From: JAJDXO01 sp965207535
GTDB taxonomy: Bacteria; Pseudomonadota; Alphaproteobacteria; Rhodospirillales; UBA2165
Reading direction: 5' to 3'
Length of the DNA stretch: 64,000 bases
Assembly: GCA_965207535.1 (NCBI GenBank)
Contig: CBDBMR010000017.1
Coordinates: 310,001-374,000 of the forward strand
The translations under genes were made by a program, and so were the position numbers. Numbering within the stretch: the first letter of the stretch is position 1; every line of letters begins with the position of its first letter. This document shows positions 42,911 to 51,539 of the stretch, piece after piece. The notes under the pieces are model-generated. The model was given only the letters and a program-made list of their open reading frames with translations, did not search any database and was not told the DNA's origin.

Positions 42911-44404
42911 CTAGGCTGGACTTTGCGGGATACGGCAGGTGACGGTGGTGCCCCGATTGAGGCGCGAGACCAGATTAACGGAGCCGCCGTGAAGCTCGAT
43001 GAAGCTTTTGACCAAAGTCAGGCCGAGGCCGACGCCTTCATGGCCGGCATCCGCGCCCCGGGCGAAGCCCTTGAAAACTAAATCGATTTCGGACTGTGGA
43101 ATGCCGACCCCCGTGTCCTTGACGAATATCTCGATCTCGTCTCGGCCCCGTGCCGCGCCAAGCGTTACCGTCCCGCCGGGCTCGGTAAATGCCAGCGCAT
43201 TGCTCAACAAATGGAGTAGTGCCTGGCGCAAAATACGGTCGTCGGCAGTAATCCATCCGGTCTCGGGCGGACAATCGAACGCCAGCCGAATCCTGTCCGA
43301 CCGGGCACGTTCCCGGACTAGGCTCAAAAGATCGGTCAACAGCACGTGGAGATCGAGACTTTCGAGATCGAGACTGAGCAATCCTGCCTCGAGATTCGCA
43401 AGATCCATCACCTGGTCGATGGTCGACGCCATGGCCGCCGCCGTCGAGGCGATCCCCTCCGCATATTCCTGCTGGCGGCGGTTCAGCTCTCCGACATAAC
43501 CGCCGCTGAGAAGCTCGGCGAATCCCTTGACCGTGTTGAGGGGCGTCCTGAGCTCGAAAGACAGATTGGCGAGAAACTCGGTCTTGAGCCGATCGAGGGC
43601 CATCATCGACTCGGCCTTGGTCTGAAGGGCCTCGCCTTCCCGGACGGTACGGGTGACATCGGTATATCGAAACAGCATCGACCCGTCGGGGAGCGGGCGG
43701 CGGACGAATTCGAAAACCCGCCCGTCTTCATGGCGAAGCTCCGATGTCTCCGAGTCGCGTGCAAAGTAATGAGCCGCCAGCCGTGCGGCCTCGGCCTCCC
43801 AATCCTCCGACGACCCGTGCAGGCAGCGGGTCTGACGAACGAAGTCGCTCAAATGCAGCTTCGGGAGTTCGTCGGGAACCTCCCACATCTCGGCAAATGC
43901 CGGGTTGGCCAATCGAAGCCTCCCATCGCCGCCAAAAACACCGATGGCCTCGGATAGATTGTCGAGCGTGGACCGCTGTACCGCCTGCGCCTCGCGGGCC
44001 TGGCGCTCAGCCGACATGCGCCTGCTGAGATCCTCGAAGGCCAGCATCACCGCTCCCTCTCCGAGAGGCGCCGCGATGCGCCGGAGCGCCGCACCGTCCG
44101 GCAGATGGAACACTTCTTCGTGGACGTCCCGCAATCCGGTCAGGAGCCGTGATTGGGCCTCCCGATAGGCTTGGAAATCGACCTGTTCGGGCAGTTTGCG
44201 GCCCGCCCGCATCCGATCCAGTAGATCGCCGAATGTCGGCCGGCGGTCCAGCCAGTCGGTGTCGAGATCGAACAGGGTGGCGAATACGGGATTGAAAGCC
44301 TCCACCCTGCCATCGCGGGCGATCAGGCAAACGGCGAGCGGCAACGCCTCGAGGAGGGCGGTATCGATCCCAGGATGCCGGTCGGACGCATGAAGTGTGG
44401 GCAC
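42911..44404 (-). CDS. PAS-domain histidine kinase-like protein lacking the phospho-acceptor His
   Basis: 497 residues, no membrane span. Two PAS-like regions (about 15-125 and 145-250) precede a dimerisation helix and an ATPase domain. In the H box the sequence is TEFLANLSFELRTPLN: position 283, where His is normally phosphorylated, is Phe. The ATP-binding boxes are intact: HLLSNALAFTEPGG (N), KDTGVGIPQSEID (G1) and GVGLGLTLVKSFIELHGG (G2). Caulobacter DivL, with Tyr there, is the known precedent for a signalling protein of this kind. It lies between ahcY and tsaE, as a PAS kinase usually does in this class. Confidence 0.88.
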   Translation of the reverse strand: MPTLHASDRHPGIDTALLEALPLAVCLIARDGRVEAFNPVFATLFDLDTDWLDRRPTFGDLLDRMRAGRKLPEQVDFQAYREAQSRLLTGLRDVHEEVFHLPDGAALRRIAAPLGEGAVMLAFEDLSRRMSAERQAREAQAVQRSTLDNLSEAIGVFGGDGRLRLANPAFAEMWEVPDELPKLHLSDFVRQTRCLHGSSEDWEAEAARLAAHYFARDSETSELRHEDGRVFEFVRRPLPDGSMLFRYTDVTRTVREGEALQTKAESMMALDRLKTEFLANLSFELRTPLNTVKGFAELLSGGYVGELNRRQQEYAEGIASTAAAMASTIDQVMDLANLEAGLLSLDLESLDLHVLLTDLLSLVRERARSDRIRLAFDCPPETGWITADDRILRQALLHLLSNALAFTEPGGTVTLGAARGRDEIEIFVKDTGVGIPQSEIDLVFKGFARGADAGHEGVGLGLTLVKSFIELHGGSVNLVSRLNRGTTVTCRIPQSPA

Positions 44405-44484
44405 CGGCGAATCTTAGGCCGGGGCCCATCGGCCAGCAATAGGCTGGATGCGACGCAGGCCGTAACCCTGGTCAGAAATTTGGG

Positions 44485-45780
44485 TTAGTAGCGGTAATAT
44501 TCGGGCTTGTAGGGCCCGGCCTGCCGGACGCCGATATACTCGGCCTGCGCCGGCGTGAGTTCGGTGAGTTTGGCCCCCAGCTTGCCGAGGTGCAGGCGCG
44601 CCACTTTCTCGTCCAGGTCCTTGGGCAGGACATAGACCTTGTTCTCGTACTTGCCGGCGTTGTTCCAAAGCTCGATCTGGGCCAACACCTGGTTGGTGAA
44701 GCTGGCGCTCATGACAAAGCTCGGATGACCGGTGGCACAACCCAAATTCACCAGCCGGCCCTCGGCCAGCACGATGATCCGCTTGCCATCCGGAAACTCC
44801 ACTTCATCCACCTGGGGCTTCACATTGTGCCATTTGTAGTTCCGCAAGGATTCGATCTGAATTTCGGAATCAAAGTGACCGATGTTGGAAACGATGGCCC
44901 GGTCCTTCATCTCCCGCATGTGGTCGAGGGTGATGACGTCGATGTTGCCGGTGGTGGTCACGAAGACGTCGCCGATGGGCGCCGCCTGGTCCATCGTGAC
45001 CACTTCATAGCCTTCCATCGAAGCCTGAAGAGCACAGATAGGGTCGATTTCGGTTACCAGAACCCGTGCGCCCTGGCCCCGAAGACTGGCGGCCGAGCCC
45101 TTGCCCACGTCGCCATATCCGGCGACCACGGCGACCTTACCGGCCAGCATCACATCGGTTGCCCGCTTGATACCGTCGACCAGACTCTCCCGGCAGCCAT
45201 AGAGATTGTCGAATTTCGACTTGGTCACCGAATCGTTGACGTTGAAGGCCGGCACCATCAACGAGCCTTCTTTCGCCATCTCGTAGAGGCGGTGAACGCC
45301 GGTGGTGGTCTCCTCGGACAGTCCCTTGACGCCGGCCATCTTGTCCTTATGCTGCTCGTGCATGACCGCCGTGAGGTCGCCGCCGTCATCCAGTATCATG
45401 TTGGGCACCCAGCCGTCGGGTCCCTCGATGGTTTGATCGATACACCACCAGAACTCTTCCTCGGTCTCCCCCTTCCAGGCGAAGACCGGAATATTCTCGG
45501 CGGCGATGGCCGCGGCAGCCTGATCCTGGGTGGAGAAGATGTTGCACGAACTCCAGCGGATCTCCGCGCCGAGGTCGATCAGCGTTTCAATCAACACGGC
45601 CGTCTGAATGGTCATATGGAGACATCCGGCGATGCGGGCGCCCGCCAACGGCTTTTTGCCGGCATATTCCTCGCGGACCGCCATCAGACCGGGCATCTCC
45701 GTCTCGGCGATGGCGATTTCCTTGCGGCCCCATTCGGCCAGGTCCATGTCGGCAACTTTGTAATCGTTCGCGGCGCCCAT
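44485..45780 (-). CDS. ahcY: Adenosylhomocysteinase
   Basis: 431 residues from the ATG at 45780; the longer frame adds a non-conserved 33-residue lead. It splits S-adenosylhomocysteine into adenosine and homocysteine using bound NAD. Marks are GCLHMTIQTAVLIETL near residue 54, the catalytic NVNDSVTKSKFDN near 190, the NAD-binding GYGDVGKGSAASLRG near 220, and the C-terminal QAGPYKPEYYRY. No SAH riboswitch is recognisable in the 158 bases upstream. It sits between ptsH and the PAS kinase. Confidence 0.97.
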   Translation of the reverse strand: MGAANDYKVADMDLAEWGRKEIAIAETEMPGLMAVREEYAGKKPLAGARIAGCLHMTIQTAVLIETLIDLGAEIRWSSCNIFSTQDQAAAAIAAENIPVFAWKGETEEEFWWCIDQTIEGPDGWVPNMILDDGGDLTAVMHEQHKDKMAGVKGLSEETTTGVHRLYEMAKEGSLMVPAFNVNDSVTKSKFDNLYGCRESLVDGIKRATDVMLAGKVAVVAGYGDVGKGSAASLRGQGARVLVTEIDPICALQASMEGYEVVTMDQAAPIGDVFVTTTGNIDVITLDHMREMKDRAIVSNIGHFDSEIQIESLRNYKWHNVKPQVDEVEFPDGKRIIVLAEGRLVNLGCATGHPSFVMSASFTNQVLAQIELWNNAGKYENKVYVLPKDLDEKVARLHLGKLGAKLTELTPAQAEYIGVRQAGPYKPEYYRY

Positions 45781-45938
45781 CCATCTTCTCCGGGGAGTCC
45801 GTAAATCAAAGGCGGCAGGGATAGCAGCAGCCATTTTGCCAAGCAAGGAATAACCCCGCTTCCGTCCCACTCGTCCCACACTGCCTGATGCAGGGTTTGG
45901 TACGGCGGCGGTTTCAATGGCCCTGGATCAGTCGAGGA

Positions 45939-46211
45939 TCATCCGTCCTCTTCTTCAAATCCGGCCTCGACCAGTTCGGTGATGGCAACCATGGCCTGGT
46001 CACCCTCCGGGCCCGAGGCCGTCACCTCGATCCGCATGCCGGGCGCCGCCGCCAGCATCATCAAGCCCATGATCGACGTGCCGAGAACCGTCGTCCCGTC
46101 CTTGGACACGGTGACCTCGGCATCAAACCCCGAGACAAGTTTGACGAACTTCGCCGCTGCCCGGGCGTGCAGACCACGCGAATTGCAGATGGTGAGGATC
46201 GATCGGGGCAT
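45939..46211 (-). CDS. ptsH: Phosphocarrier protein HPr
   Basis: 90 residues. The phosphorylated His lies in NSRGLHARAAAKFV, near residue 15, and the regulatory Ser in GTSIMGLMMLAAAPG, near residue 46, is the target of HprK encoded upstream. In alphaproteobacteria this HPr serves a regulatory PTS rather than sugar uptake. It begins 26 nt after the EIIA gene. Confidence 0.96.
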   Translation of the reverse strand: MPRSILTICNSRGLHARAAAKFVKLVSGFDAEVTVSKDGTTVLGTSIMGLMMLAAAPGMRIEVTASGPEGDQAMVAITELVEAGFEEEDG

Positions 46212-46237
46212 GGCGGCTGGAGCCCTACCGAATGGGG

Positions 46238-46645
46238 CTAGTCGGCCTCCTTGGCCAGCAATTGGGAAGCAACGTTAATGTACTTCCGGCCCGCCTCCTG
46301 GGCCTTGGCCACCGCCTCGCCGAGTTCGAGATCGTCCCGGACGCTGGCGAGCTTGACCAGCATCGGCAGATTGACCCCGGCGATCACCTCGATGTTCGCG
46401 CGTTCCATAATGGAAATAGCCAAATTCGATGGCGTGCCGCCGAACATGTCGGTGAGAACGACGACGCCGTCCCCGCTGTCCGTCTCCTGAACACTGTTCA
46501 CGATATCGGCGCGACGCCGCTCCATGTCATCGTCCGGCCCTATGCAGACCGAAGCGACCTGCGTCTGAGGGCCGACGACGTGCTCCAACGCACCGATGAG
46601 CTCGTCAGCCAAATGGCCGTGGGTAACCAAAACCAATCCGATCAT
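46238..46645 (-). CDS. PTS EIIA component, mannose family
   Basis: 135 residues. The active His is in GLVLVTHGHLADELIGA at residue 9, and VVLTDMFGGTPSNLAIS near 60 is typical of EIIA-Man. No EIIB or EIIC is nearby, so it should take phosphate from HPr and act as a regulator. It overlaps the rapZ stop by ATGA and precedes ptsH. Confidence 0.93.
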   Translation of the reverse strand: MIGLVLVTHGHLADELIGALEHVVGPQTQVASVCIGPDDDMERRRADIVNSVQETDSGDGVVVLTDMFGGTPSNLAISIMERANIEVIAGVNLPMLVKLASVRDDLELGEAVAKAQEAGRKYINVASQLLAKEAD

Positions 46646-47577
46646 CGGGATTCCTCTTTTGCCGGGACCGGTGGATCAGCCAGTCCCAGATCACGATGGC
46701 GAACCTGAACCTTCTCGCCCAGGCTGTCAAACCACCCGCCCAGTCGTTCGGCCACGAAGACGGAGCGGTGCCGGCCGCCCGTGCAACCTATCGCGATGGT
46801 CAAATAGCTTTTTCCCTCCGCCTTGTAGGATGGCAAGAGCGGCTGGAGCAGCTTGGTCAGTCCGTCCCAAAAACTCCCGAATGCCGGGTCCTCGGCAATG
46901 TATGCCCCAACGGCCTCGTCCCGCCCGCTTTGCGGCCGCAGCTCGGGAACGTAATGGGGGTTAACGAGAAACCGTACGTCGAAGACGAGATCCGCGTCGC
47001 GGGGCAACCCCCGCCGATAGGAAAACGACCTCACGAATATATTGAGGCCGCTGTCGCCGCCCGGCGAAAAGTGAGCCTCGAGCAATTGTTTGAGTTCACC
47101 GGGCGCCATGCCGGTGGTATCGATAACGTGATGAGCCCGGTCGCGAAGCCGCGAGACAACCCGTCTTTCATGGGCGATACCATCGGCGATCGGCCGGTCC
47201 ATGGCCAGCGGATGACGGTGCCGGGTGACCTCGTAGCGGCGCCTGAGTTCCTCGTCGTCACAATCGACAAACAGGATTTCCACTTCGACGGTTCCCGTGC
47301 CGGCCAGTTCATCGAATTGGGTCAGGAAGGCATCCACGCCGAACCCGCGCGTCCGGATATCGACGCCAACCGCGATAGGCCGGTCGAAACCGGAGCCCGT
47401 TAATCCCGGCTGCGCCGATAGAACCAGGCTCCCCAGCAGCGGTAGCGGAACATTGTCGACGGCTTCGTAGGCAAGATCTTCGAAGGCTTTCAGGACAGAC
47501 GTCTTCCCTGCGCCCGACATTCCGGTCACCAGGACCAGCCGGGCGGACGAGGCGGGTTTCGCCGGCGCCCCGGTCAC
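46642..47577 (-). CDS. rapZ: RNase adapter / nucleotide-binding protein RapZ
   Basis: 311 residues. The Walker A is VTGMSGAGKTSVLKAFEDL near residue 17, then YEAVDNVPL near 37, and the C-terminal domain carries AIGCTGGRHRSVFVAERLG near 268. In E. coli RapZ delivers GlmZ RNA to RNase E; the N-terminal kinase-like domain binds nucleotides. Its alphaproteobacterial role is not established. It is coupled to hprK and the EIIA gene by 4-base overlaps. Confidence 0.94.
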   Translation of the reverse strand: MTGAPAKPASSARLVLVTGMSGAGKTSVLKAFEDLAYEAVDNVPLPLLGSLVLSAQPGLTGSGFDRPIAVGVDIRTRGFGVDAFLTQFDELAGTGTVEVEILFVDCDDEELRRRYEVTRHRHPLAMDRPIADGIAHERRVVSRLRDRAHHVIDTTGMAPGELKQLLEAHFSPGGDSGLNIFVRSFSYRRGLPRDADLVFDVRFLVNPHYVPELRPQSGRDEAVGAYIAEDPAFGSFWDGLTKLLQPLLPSYKAEGKSYLTIAIGCTGGRHRSVFVAERLGGWFDSLGEKVQVRHRDLGLADPPVPAKEESR

Positions 47578-48044
47578 GGCCGCGCCTTCAAGGGTGCAAG
47601 CAATGTTCGCTCGTCGAGACGGTTGGCGGCGCCTGAAGCTATCCTGACCGCCAACTCGACCTTCTCCGCCACAGCATTATCGAATGCGTGCAGGCGGACG
47701 CGCGCGATCCGGTGTCCCAGGATCTCCGTTGCCGGGTCTTCAGGCAGCCGCTCGACCGCATCGCGGCCGACCAGTTCGACCATCAGGTTCAATGGCGCCT
47801 CGGCCTGATGGTCCAGTTCGACAATTCCGATACCGTGAACTTCCAACAGGCCGGCGAGATTAGCCGGTGCGCTCAGGCTCACCGCCCCGGAATTCACGCG
47901 GGTCACGACCCGATCGTCGGCGATCAGCTTGGCGCCACGGTCGATCAAGCGCAGTGCGAGGTCCGACTTTCCGGCGCCTGATGGTCCGGTAATCAGAACG
48001 CCGTGACCATCGATAGAAACCGCAGTGGCGTGGATATGATCCAT
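47574..48044 (-). CDS. hprK: HPr kinase/phosphorylase, short alphaproteobacterial form
   Basis: 156 residues from the ATG at 48044; a TTG at 48056 would add four residues. Only the C-terminal kinase domain is present, as usual in this class. The P-loop GPSGAGKSDLALRL is near residue 20 and LIADDRVV near 42. It phosphorylates or dephosphorylates Ser46 of HPr. It follows chvG by 15 nt and overlaps rapZ. Confidence 0.92.
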   Translation of the reverse strand: MDHIHATAVSIDGHGVLITGPSGAGKSDLALRLIDRGAKLIADDRVVTRVNSGAVSLSAPANLAGLLEVHGIGIVELDHQAEAPLNLMVELVGRDAVERLPEDPATEILGHRIARVRLHAFDNAVAEKVELAVRIASGAANRLDERTLLAPLKARP

Positions 48045-48059
48045 GACAGGACTCAATGC

Positions 48060-49712
48060 TCAGGGGTTCGGTGTGTCAATGGGGCCGAGAGGCAACTCGA
48101 CGACGAACCGCGCCCCGGTGCATCCGGTGGAAAAGTCCTCATAGTTCTCGGCGCGAATCGAGCCGCCATGGGCCTCGACGATCTGCTTGGAAATGCTGAG
48201 CCCGAGACCGGAGTGAGTCCCGAACTTCTCGGACGCCGGCCGTTCCTGATAGAAACGCTCGAAAATCTGCTCTTCCGTCCCCTCCGGGATTCCGGGTCCA
48301 TGGTCCTCGACCAGCACTCGGACATCGTCGTCGCGCCGCCTGATACGAAGGGTTATCCGACCGCCCTCCGGACTGAAGCTCAAAGCGTTGCCGATCAGGT
48401 TGCGAAACACCTGAACAAGACGATCCTCCAAACCGGTTACCAAACAGGGCAGATTATCCTCGGCGTCCAGGACGAGACCGATCTTCTGCTCCTCCGCGGT
48501 TGCGCCATAGGCATCCTTCAGGGTTGCCACCAGGCCGGCGATATCGACGGTTGCCATTTCGGCTCGAGACAACTCCGCATCCAGGCGGGATGCGTCGGAG
48601 ATGTCGGTGATCAATCGGTCCAGCCTGGACACGTCGTCCTGGATGATTGCCATCAACTTCCGTTGCTGTTCCGGGTCGGAGACGCGGGACGCCGTTTCGA
48701 CCGCACTCCTGAGCGAGGTAAGCGGGTTCTTTATTTCGTGGGCCACGTCGGCGGCAAAACCTTCGATGGCATCCATCCGGTTCCACAGCGCTTCGGTCAT
48801 TTCCCGAAGGGCCCAGCCGAGATCTCCGATCTCGTCTTGGCGGCCGGAGAGATCGGGCAGGCGATACTGCCGGGAGAGACCCTGCCGAACCCGGTCGGCG
48901 GCCAGCGACAACCGCCGCAACGGCCGGGCGATGGTGCCGGCCAGGTAGACCGACAACAGGACCGTAATCAACAGGGCTACACCAAACACCTTCAGGATAT
49001 CCATCCTGACCTGAAACACGGCCTCGTCGATTTCCCGGGAATCCCGAAACAGCAGGAGCGCGCCCAGCACCCGCTTGTATCGCTGAACCGGCGCCGCGAC
49101 GCTGATGATCATTTCGCCGTCGGGGCCGATTTGGACGCCGCTGCCGTGTTCGCCGGCGAGCGCGAGGCGCGTTTCGGGAAGCTGAGAACCAGTGCCCACA
49201 CCGTCGAGACCGGGTCCCCGCCCGGATGCGCCGCGGAACCATCTCGCGGCACGCTCATAGGCGCTCAGCACGAAGCCTCCCAGCCCTTCCCCGTCACCCG
49301 GCGGCGGCAATTCATCGATCCGTACGGTGCCGCCGGGTCCGACAAGAAACTGGCTGTCGCTGACCACCCGTCCCTGGGTATCGATCAGTTGCGCCCGTGT
49401 CCGGGATGTGGCTGCGAGACGGCGGACAATTTGTCTCGCCACGTCCTCGACCAGAGCCTGGTTTTCCGGGTTCTCCTCGCTCACCGCCGCCTCGCCGAGC
49501 GCGGCGGCAATCAGATCGGCCTGGGCCGTCAATGCGGCGATTTCCGTTCGGATCAGTCCTTCACGATACTGGCCCACGTACAGCAATCCGCTCACCAACA
49601 CGGCAAGCGCAAAAACATTAACCGCGAGAATTCGCCGGGTGATGGGCGAAAACCGGCCTTTGCGCCCCGCGCGGCCCCGCCGATGATTGTCTTGGTGCGC
49701 CCCCCGATCCAC
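48060..49712 (-). CDS. chvG: Sensor histidine kinase ChvG (ExoS)
   Basis: 550 residues. Two membrane spans (about 30-47 and 310-330) bracket a periplasmic sensor domain of the stimulus-sensing type, then a HAMP region, a DHp with the phospho-His in DVAHEIKNPLTSLRSAVE near residue 330-347, and an ATPase domain with NLIGNALSFSPEGG, DHGPGIPEGTEE and GLGLSISKQIVEAHGG. It senses envelope or acid stress and signals to ChvI, the gene upstream. It precedes hprK. Confidence 0.95.
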   Translation of the reverse strand: MDRGAHQDNHRRGRAGRKGRFSPITRRILAVNVFALAVLVSGLLYVGQYREGLIRTEIAALTAQADLIAAALGEAAVSEENPENQALVEDVARQIVRRLAATSRTRAQLIDTQGRVVSDSQFLVGPGGTVRIDELPPPGDGEGLGGFVLSAYERAARWFRGASGRGPGLDGVGTGSQLPETRLALAGEHGSGVQIGPDGEMIISVAAPVQRYKRVLGALLLFRDSREIDEAVFQVRMDILKVFGVALLITVLLSVYLAGTIARPLRRLSLAADRVRQGLSRQYRLPDLSGRQDEIGDLGWALREMTEALWNRMDAIEGFAADVAHEIKNPLTSLRSAVETASRVSDPEQQRKLMAIIQDDVSRLDRLITDISDASRLDAELSRAEMATVDIAGLVATLKDAYGATAEEQKIGLVLDAEDNLPCLVTGLEDRLVQVFRNLIGNALSFSPEGGRITLRIRRRDDDVRVLVEDHGPGIPEGTEEQIFERFYQERPASEKFGTHSGLGLSISKQIVEAHGGSIRAENYEDFSTGCTGARFVVELPLGPIDTPNP

Positions 49713-49739
49713 TCGTCCGATCCAGTTGGTGGTGTTGGC

Positions 49740-50456
49740 CTACTCCTTTGCGGCCCGGCCGTCGTTGTAACGATACCCCACACCATACAGCGTTTCGATG
49801 GCCTGGAAGTCTTCATCAATCGTCCGGAACTTCTTCCGAAGCCGTTTGACATGGCTGTCGATGGTCCGGTCGTCGACGTAAATATGATCGCCATATGCAG
49901 CATCGATCAGCTGTTCCCGGTTTTTGACGTGTCCCGGCCGGGCGGCCAGCGATTGAAGCAACAGAAACTCGGTGACCGTCAGGTCGACCGGCGTTCCGCG
50001 CCAGGAGCACCGATGACGCGCGCCGTCGAGGATAAGATCCCCGCGCCGGATCGTCTCGTCCTGGGGTTTGGGCGAATTCTCGTCATCCGGCCCTTCCTGC
50101 CGGCGCAACAGCGCGCGGATGCGTTCGATCAGGAGGCGTTGGGAGAACGGCTTTTTGATATAGTCGTCGGCCCCCATGCGGAGACCCAGCACTTCGTCGA
50201 TCTCATCTTCCTTGGAGGTGAGAAAAATGACCGGCACGCTGGAGCGTTCGCGAAGCTTGGACAGCAACTCCATGCCGTCCAGGCGCGGCATTTTGATGTC
50301 GAGCACCACCAGATCGGGCGGCGCCGTTCTCAGCCCATGAAGCGCCTGTACCGAATCGGAGTAGGATTTGACCTCGAACCCCTCGGTCTCGAGCGCCATC
50401 GCCACGGAGGTCAAAATATTGCGGTCGTCATCGACCAGAACAATCGATTGAGTCAT
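49740..50456 (-). CDS. chvI: Response regulator ChvI
   Basis: 238 residues. The receiver has its acidic pocket in VLVDDDRN and the phospho-acceptor Asp53 in VVLDIKMPRLDG; FLTSKEDEIDE and DDYIKKPFSQRLL complete it. The OmpR-type winged helix occupies the C-terminal 100 residues (ELTVTEFLLLQSLAARPG-like region, IDSHVKRLRKKFR). It controls envelope, exopolysaccharide and host-adaptation genes in Rhizobiales. It is divergent from the flavin-type oxidase gene at 50642. Confidence 0.96.
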   Translation of the reverse strand: MTQSIVLVDDDRNILTSVAMALETEGFEVKSYSDSVQALHGLRTAPPDLVVLDIKMPRLDGMELLSKLRERSSVPVIFLTSKEDEIDEVLGLRMGADDYIKKPFSQRLLIERIRALLRRQEGPDDENSPKPQDETIRRGDLILDGARHRCSWRGTPVDLTVTEFLLLQSLAARPGHVKNREQLIDAAYGDHIYVDDRTIDSHVKRLRKKFRTIDEDFQAIETLYGVGYRYNDGRAAKE

Positions 50457-50641
50457 GCCGGCTCTCTTACCCGCCCATTACCCTTGATCGGTCCCACGGG
50501 GATCCGGGAAGCGGCCCGGCCCACCGTACGACGGCGCCCAATTGACGGCGGAATTGTGGCAAAAATATAGTCCAATTATGGCGCGGCGGGAGGCCTATCA
50601 TAATTTCTCTCGTGATTTCAGAGGGATAAGGCACGGAAATT

Positions 50642-51382
50642 ATGGCAATTCGGACCAAAGCGGGCCCCGGAACCCTCCGGGAGATCCGGAACATGATGCG
50701 GCGCTGCCGCAAGGCCGTCCTCGGCACGAACGCGCGGGAGCCCGAAGGCTGGCCGATGGCGTCGCTGGTCGGCATTGCGCCGGCCGGCGATGGCGCGCCG
50801 ATTCTCCTGCTGTCCGAACTGTCGGCCCACACCCGGAATCTCCAGGCCGATGAACGGGTCTCGATTTTTCTCGACGGAACCGCCGGCGCCCGCAACCCCC
50901 AGACCGGCGCCCGGGTTACCTTGTTCGGCCGACTCCGAAAGGAAGATGATCCGCGGAAGGCCGCGCGTTATCTGCGCTATAATCCGGACGCTTCGTCGTA
51001 TGCGGATTTCGCCGACTTCGGCTTCTTTCAGCTGGACATCGAGCGCGCCCATTTTGTCGGCGGGTTCGCACGCGCCTATTGGGTCGATGGAAAGAAGCTG
51101 GCGGCAAACGGAAAAGCGGCGCGCAATATCTCCAAAGCCGAGGCCGGTATTCTCGAACACATGAACGCCGATCACCTGGAAGCGCTCCGGCTTTACGGCA
51201 CGGTGCTCCTGGGCCGGCGGGGAAAGCACTGGTCGATGATCGGGATCGACCCGGACGGGCTGGACCTCCGGTGTGGACACACCATCCACCGCCTCGATTT
51301 TGACACTCCCGTGGATAGCGCCGAGACATGTCGGGCGGTCCTTGTCGCGCTTGCAAAAGAGGCGCGGAAAAAATCCGGTTGA
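50642..51382 (+). CDS. HugZ/PNPOx-like protein with DUF2470 domain
   Basis: 246 residues. The N-terminal 150 residues form a split-barrel flavin- or heme-binding fold (KAVLGTNAREPEGWPMASLVGI near residue 23), and the C-terminal part is DUF2470 with ILEHMNADHLEALRLYG near 175. Relatives include heme-utilisation protein HugZ and pyridoxamine-phosphate oxidase-like proteins. The exact reaction is not assignable. It is the first gene of the plus strand after chvI and lies before pckG. Confidence 0.87.
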   Translation: MAIRTKAGPGTLREIRNMMRRCRKAVLGTNAREPEGWPMASLVGIAPAGDGAPILLLSELSAHTRNLQADERVSIFLDGTAGARNPQTGARVTLFGRLRKEDDPRKAARYLRYNPDASSYADFADFGFFQLDIERAHFVGGFARAYWVDGKKLAANGKAARNISKAEAGILEHMNADHLEALRLYGTVLLGRRGKHWSMIGIDPDGLDLRCGHTIHRLDFDTPVDSAETCRAVLVALAKEARKKSG

Positions 51383-51408
51383 GTGCGCCTGCATCGGCCA
51401 TGAACCGG

Positions 51409-51437
51409 TTGCTTGTGTCCAGGCGCGGCGTTACAGT
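51409..51437 (+). promoter_or_regulatory. Predicted promoter of pckG
   Basis: TTGCTT and TACAGT are separated by 17 bases, 103 nt before the pckG ATG. Two small hairpins (around 51495-51520) lie in the leader. Predicted from sequence only. Confidence 0.45.
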
Positions 51438-51539
51438 TTTTTGCGAACGACCGGCACTGGATCGGCAAGCAACCCGCCTTCGGGACACGATCGACCGCCC
51501 AAAGGCGGCTGCCCAAAAAGGGCATAACGGGAGAAAAAT

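Noticed and set aside
45781..45879. Longer N-terminus for SAH hydrolase
   Set aside because: The extra 33 residues are Arg-rich and unlike the family; the ATG at 45780 gives the usual beginning.
45781..45938. Possible SAH or SAM riboswitch ahead of ahcY
   Set aside because: I could not find the conserved helices or core bases of these riboswitches in the 158-base gap.
48003..50570. 855-codon open frame on the plus strand opposite chvG and chvI
   Set aside because: It is a mirror frame of GC-rich coding DNA; it has no domain pattern, and the two minus-strand genes are unmistakable.
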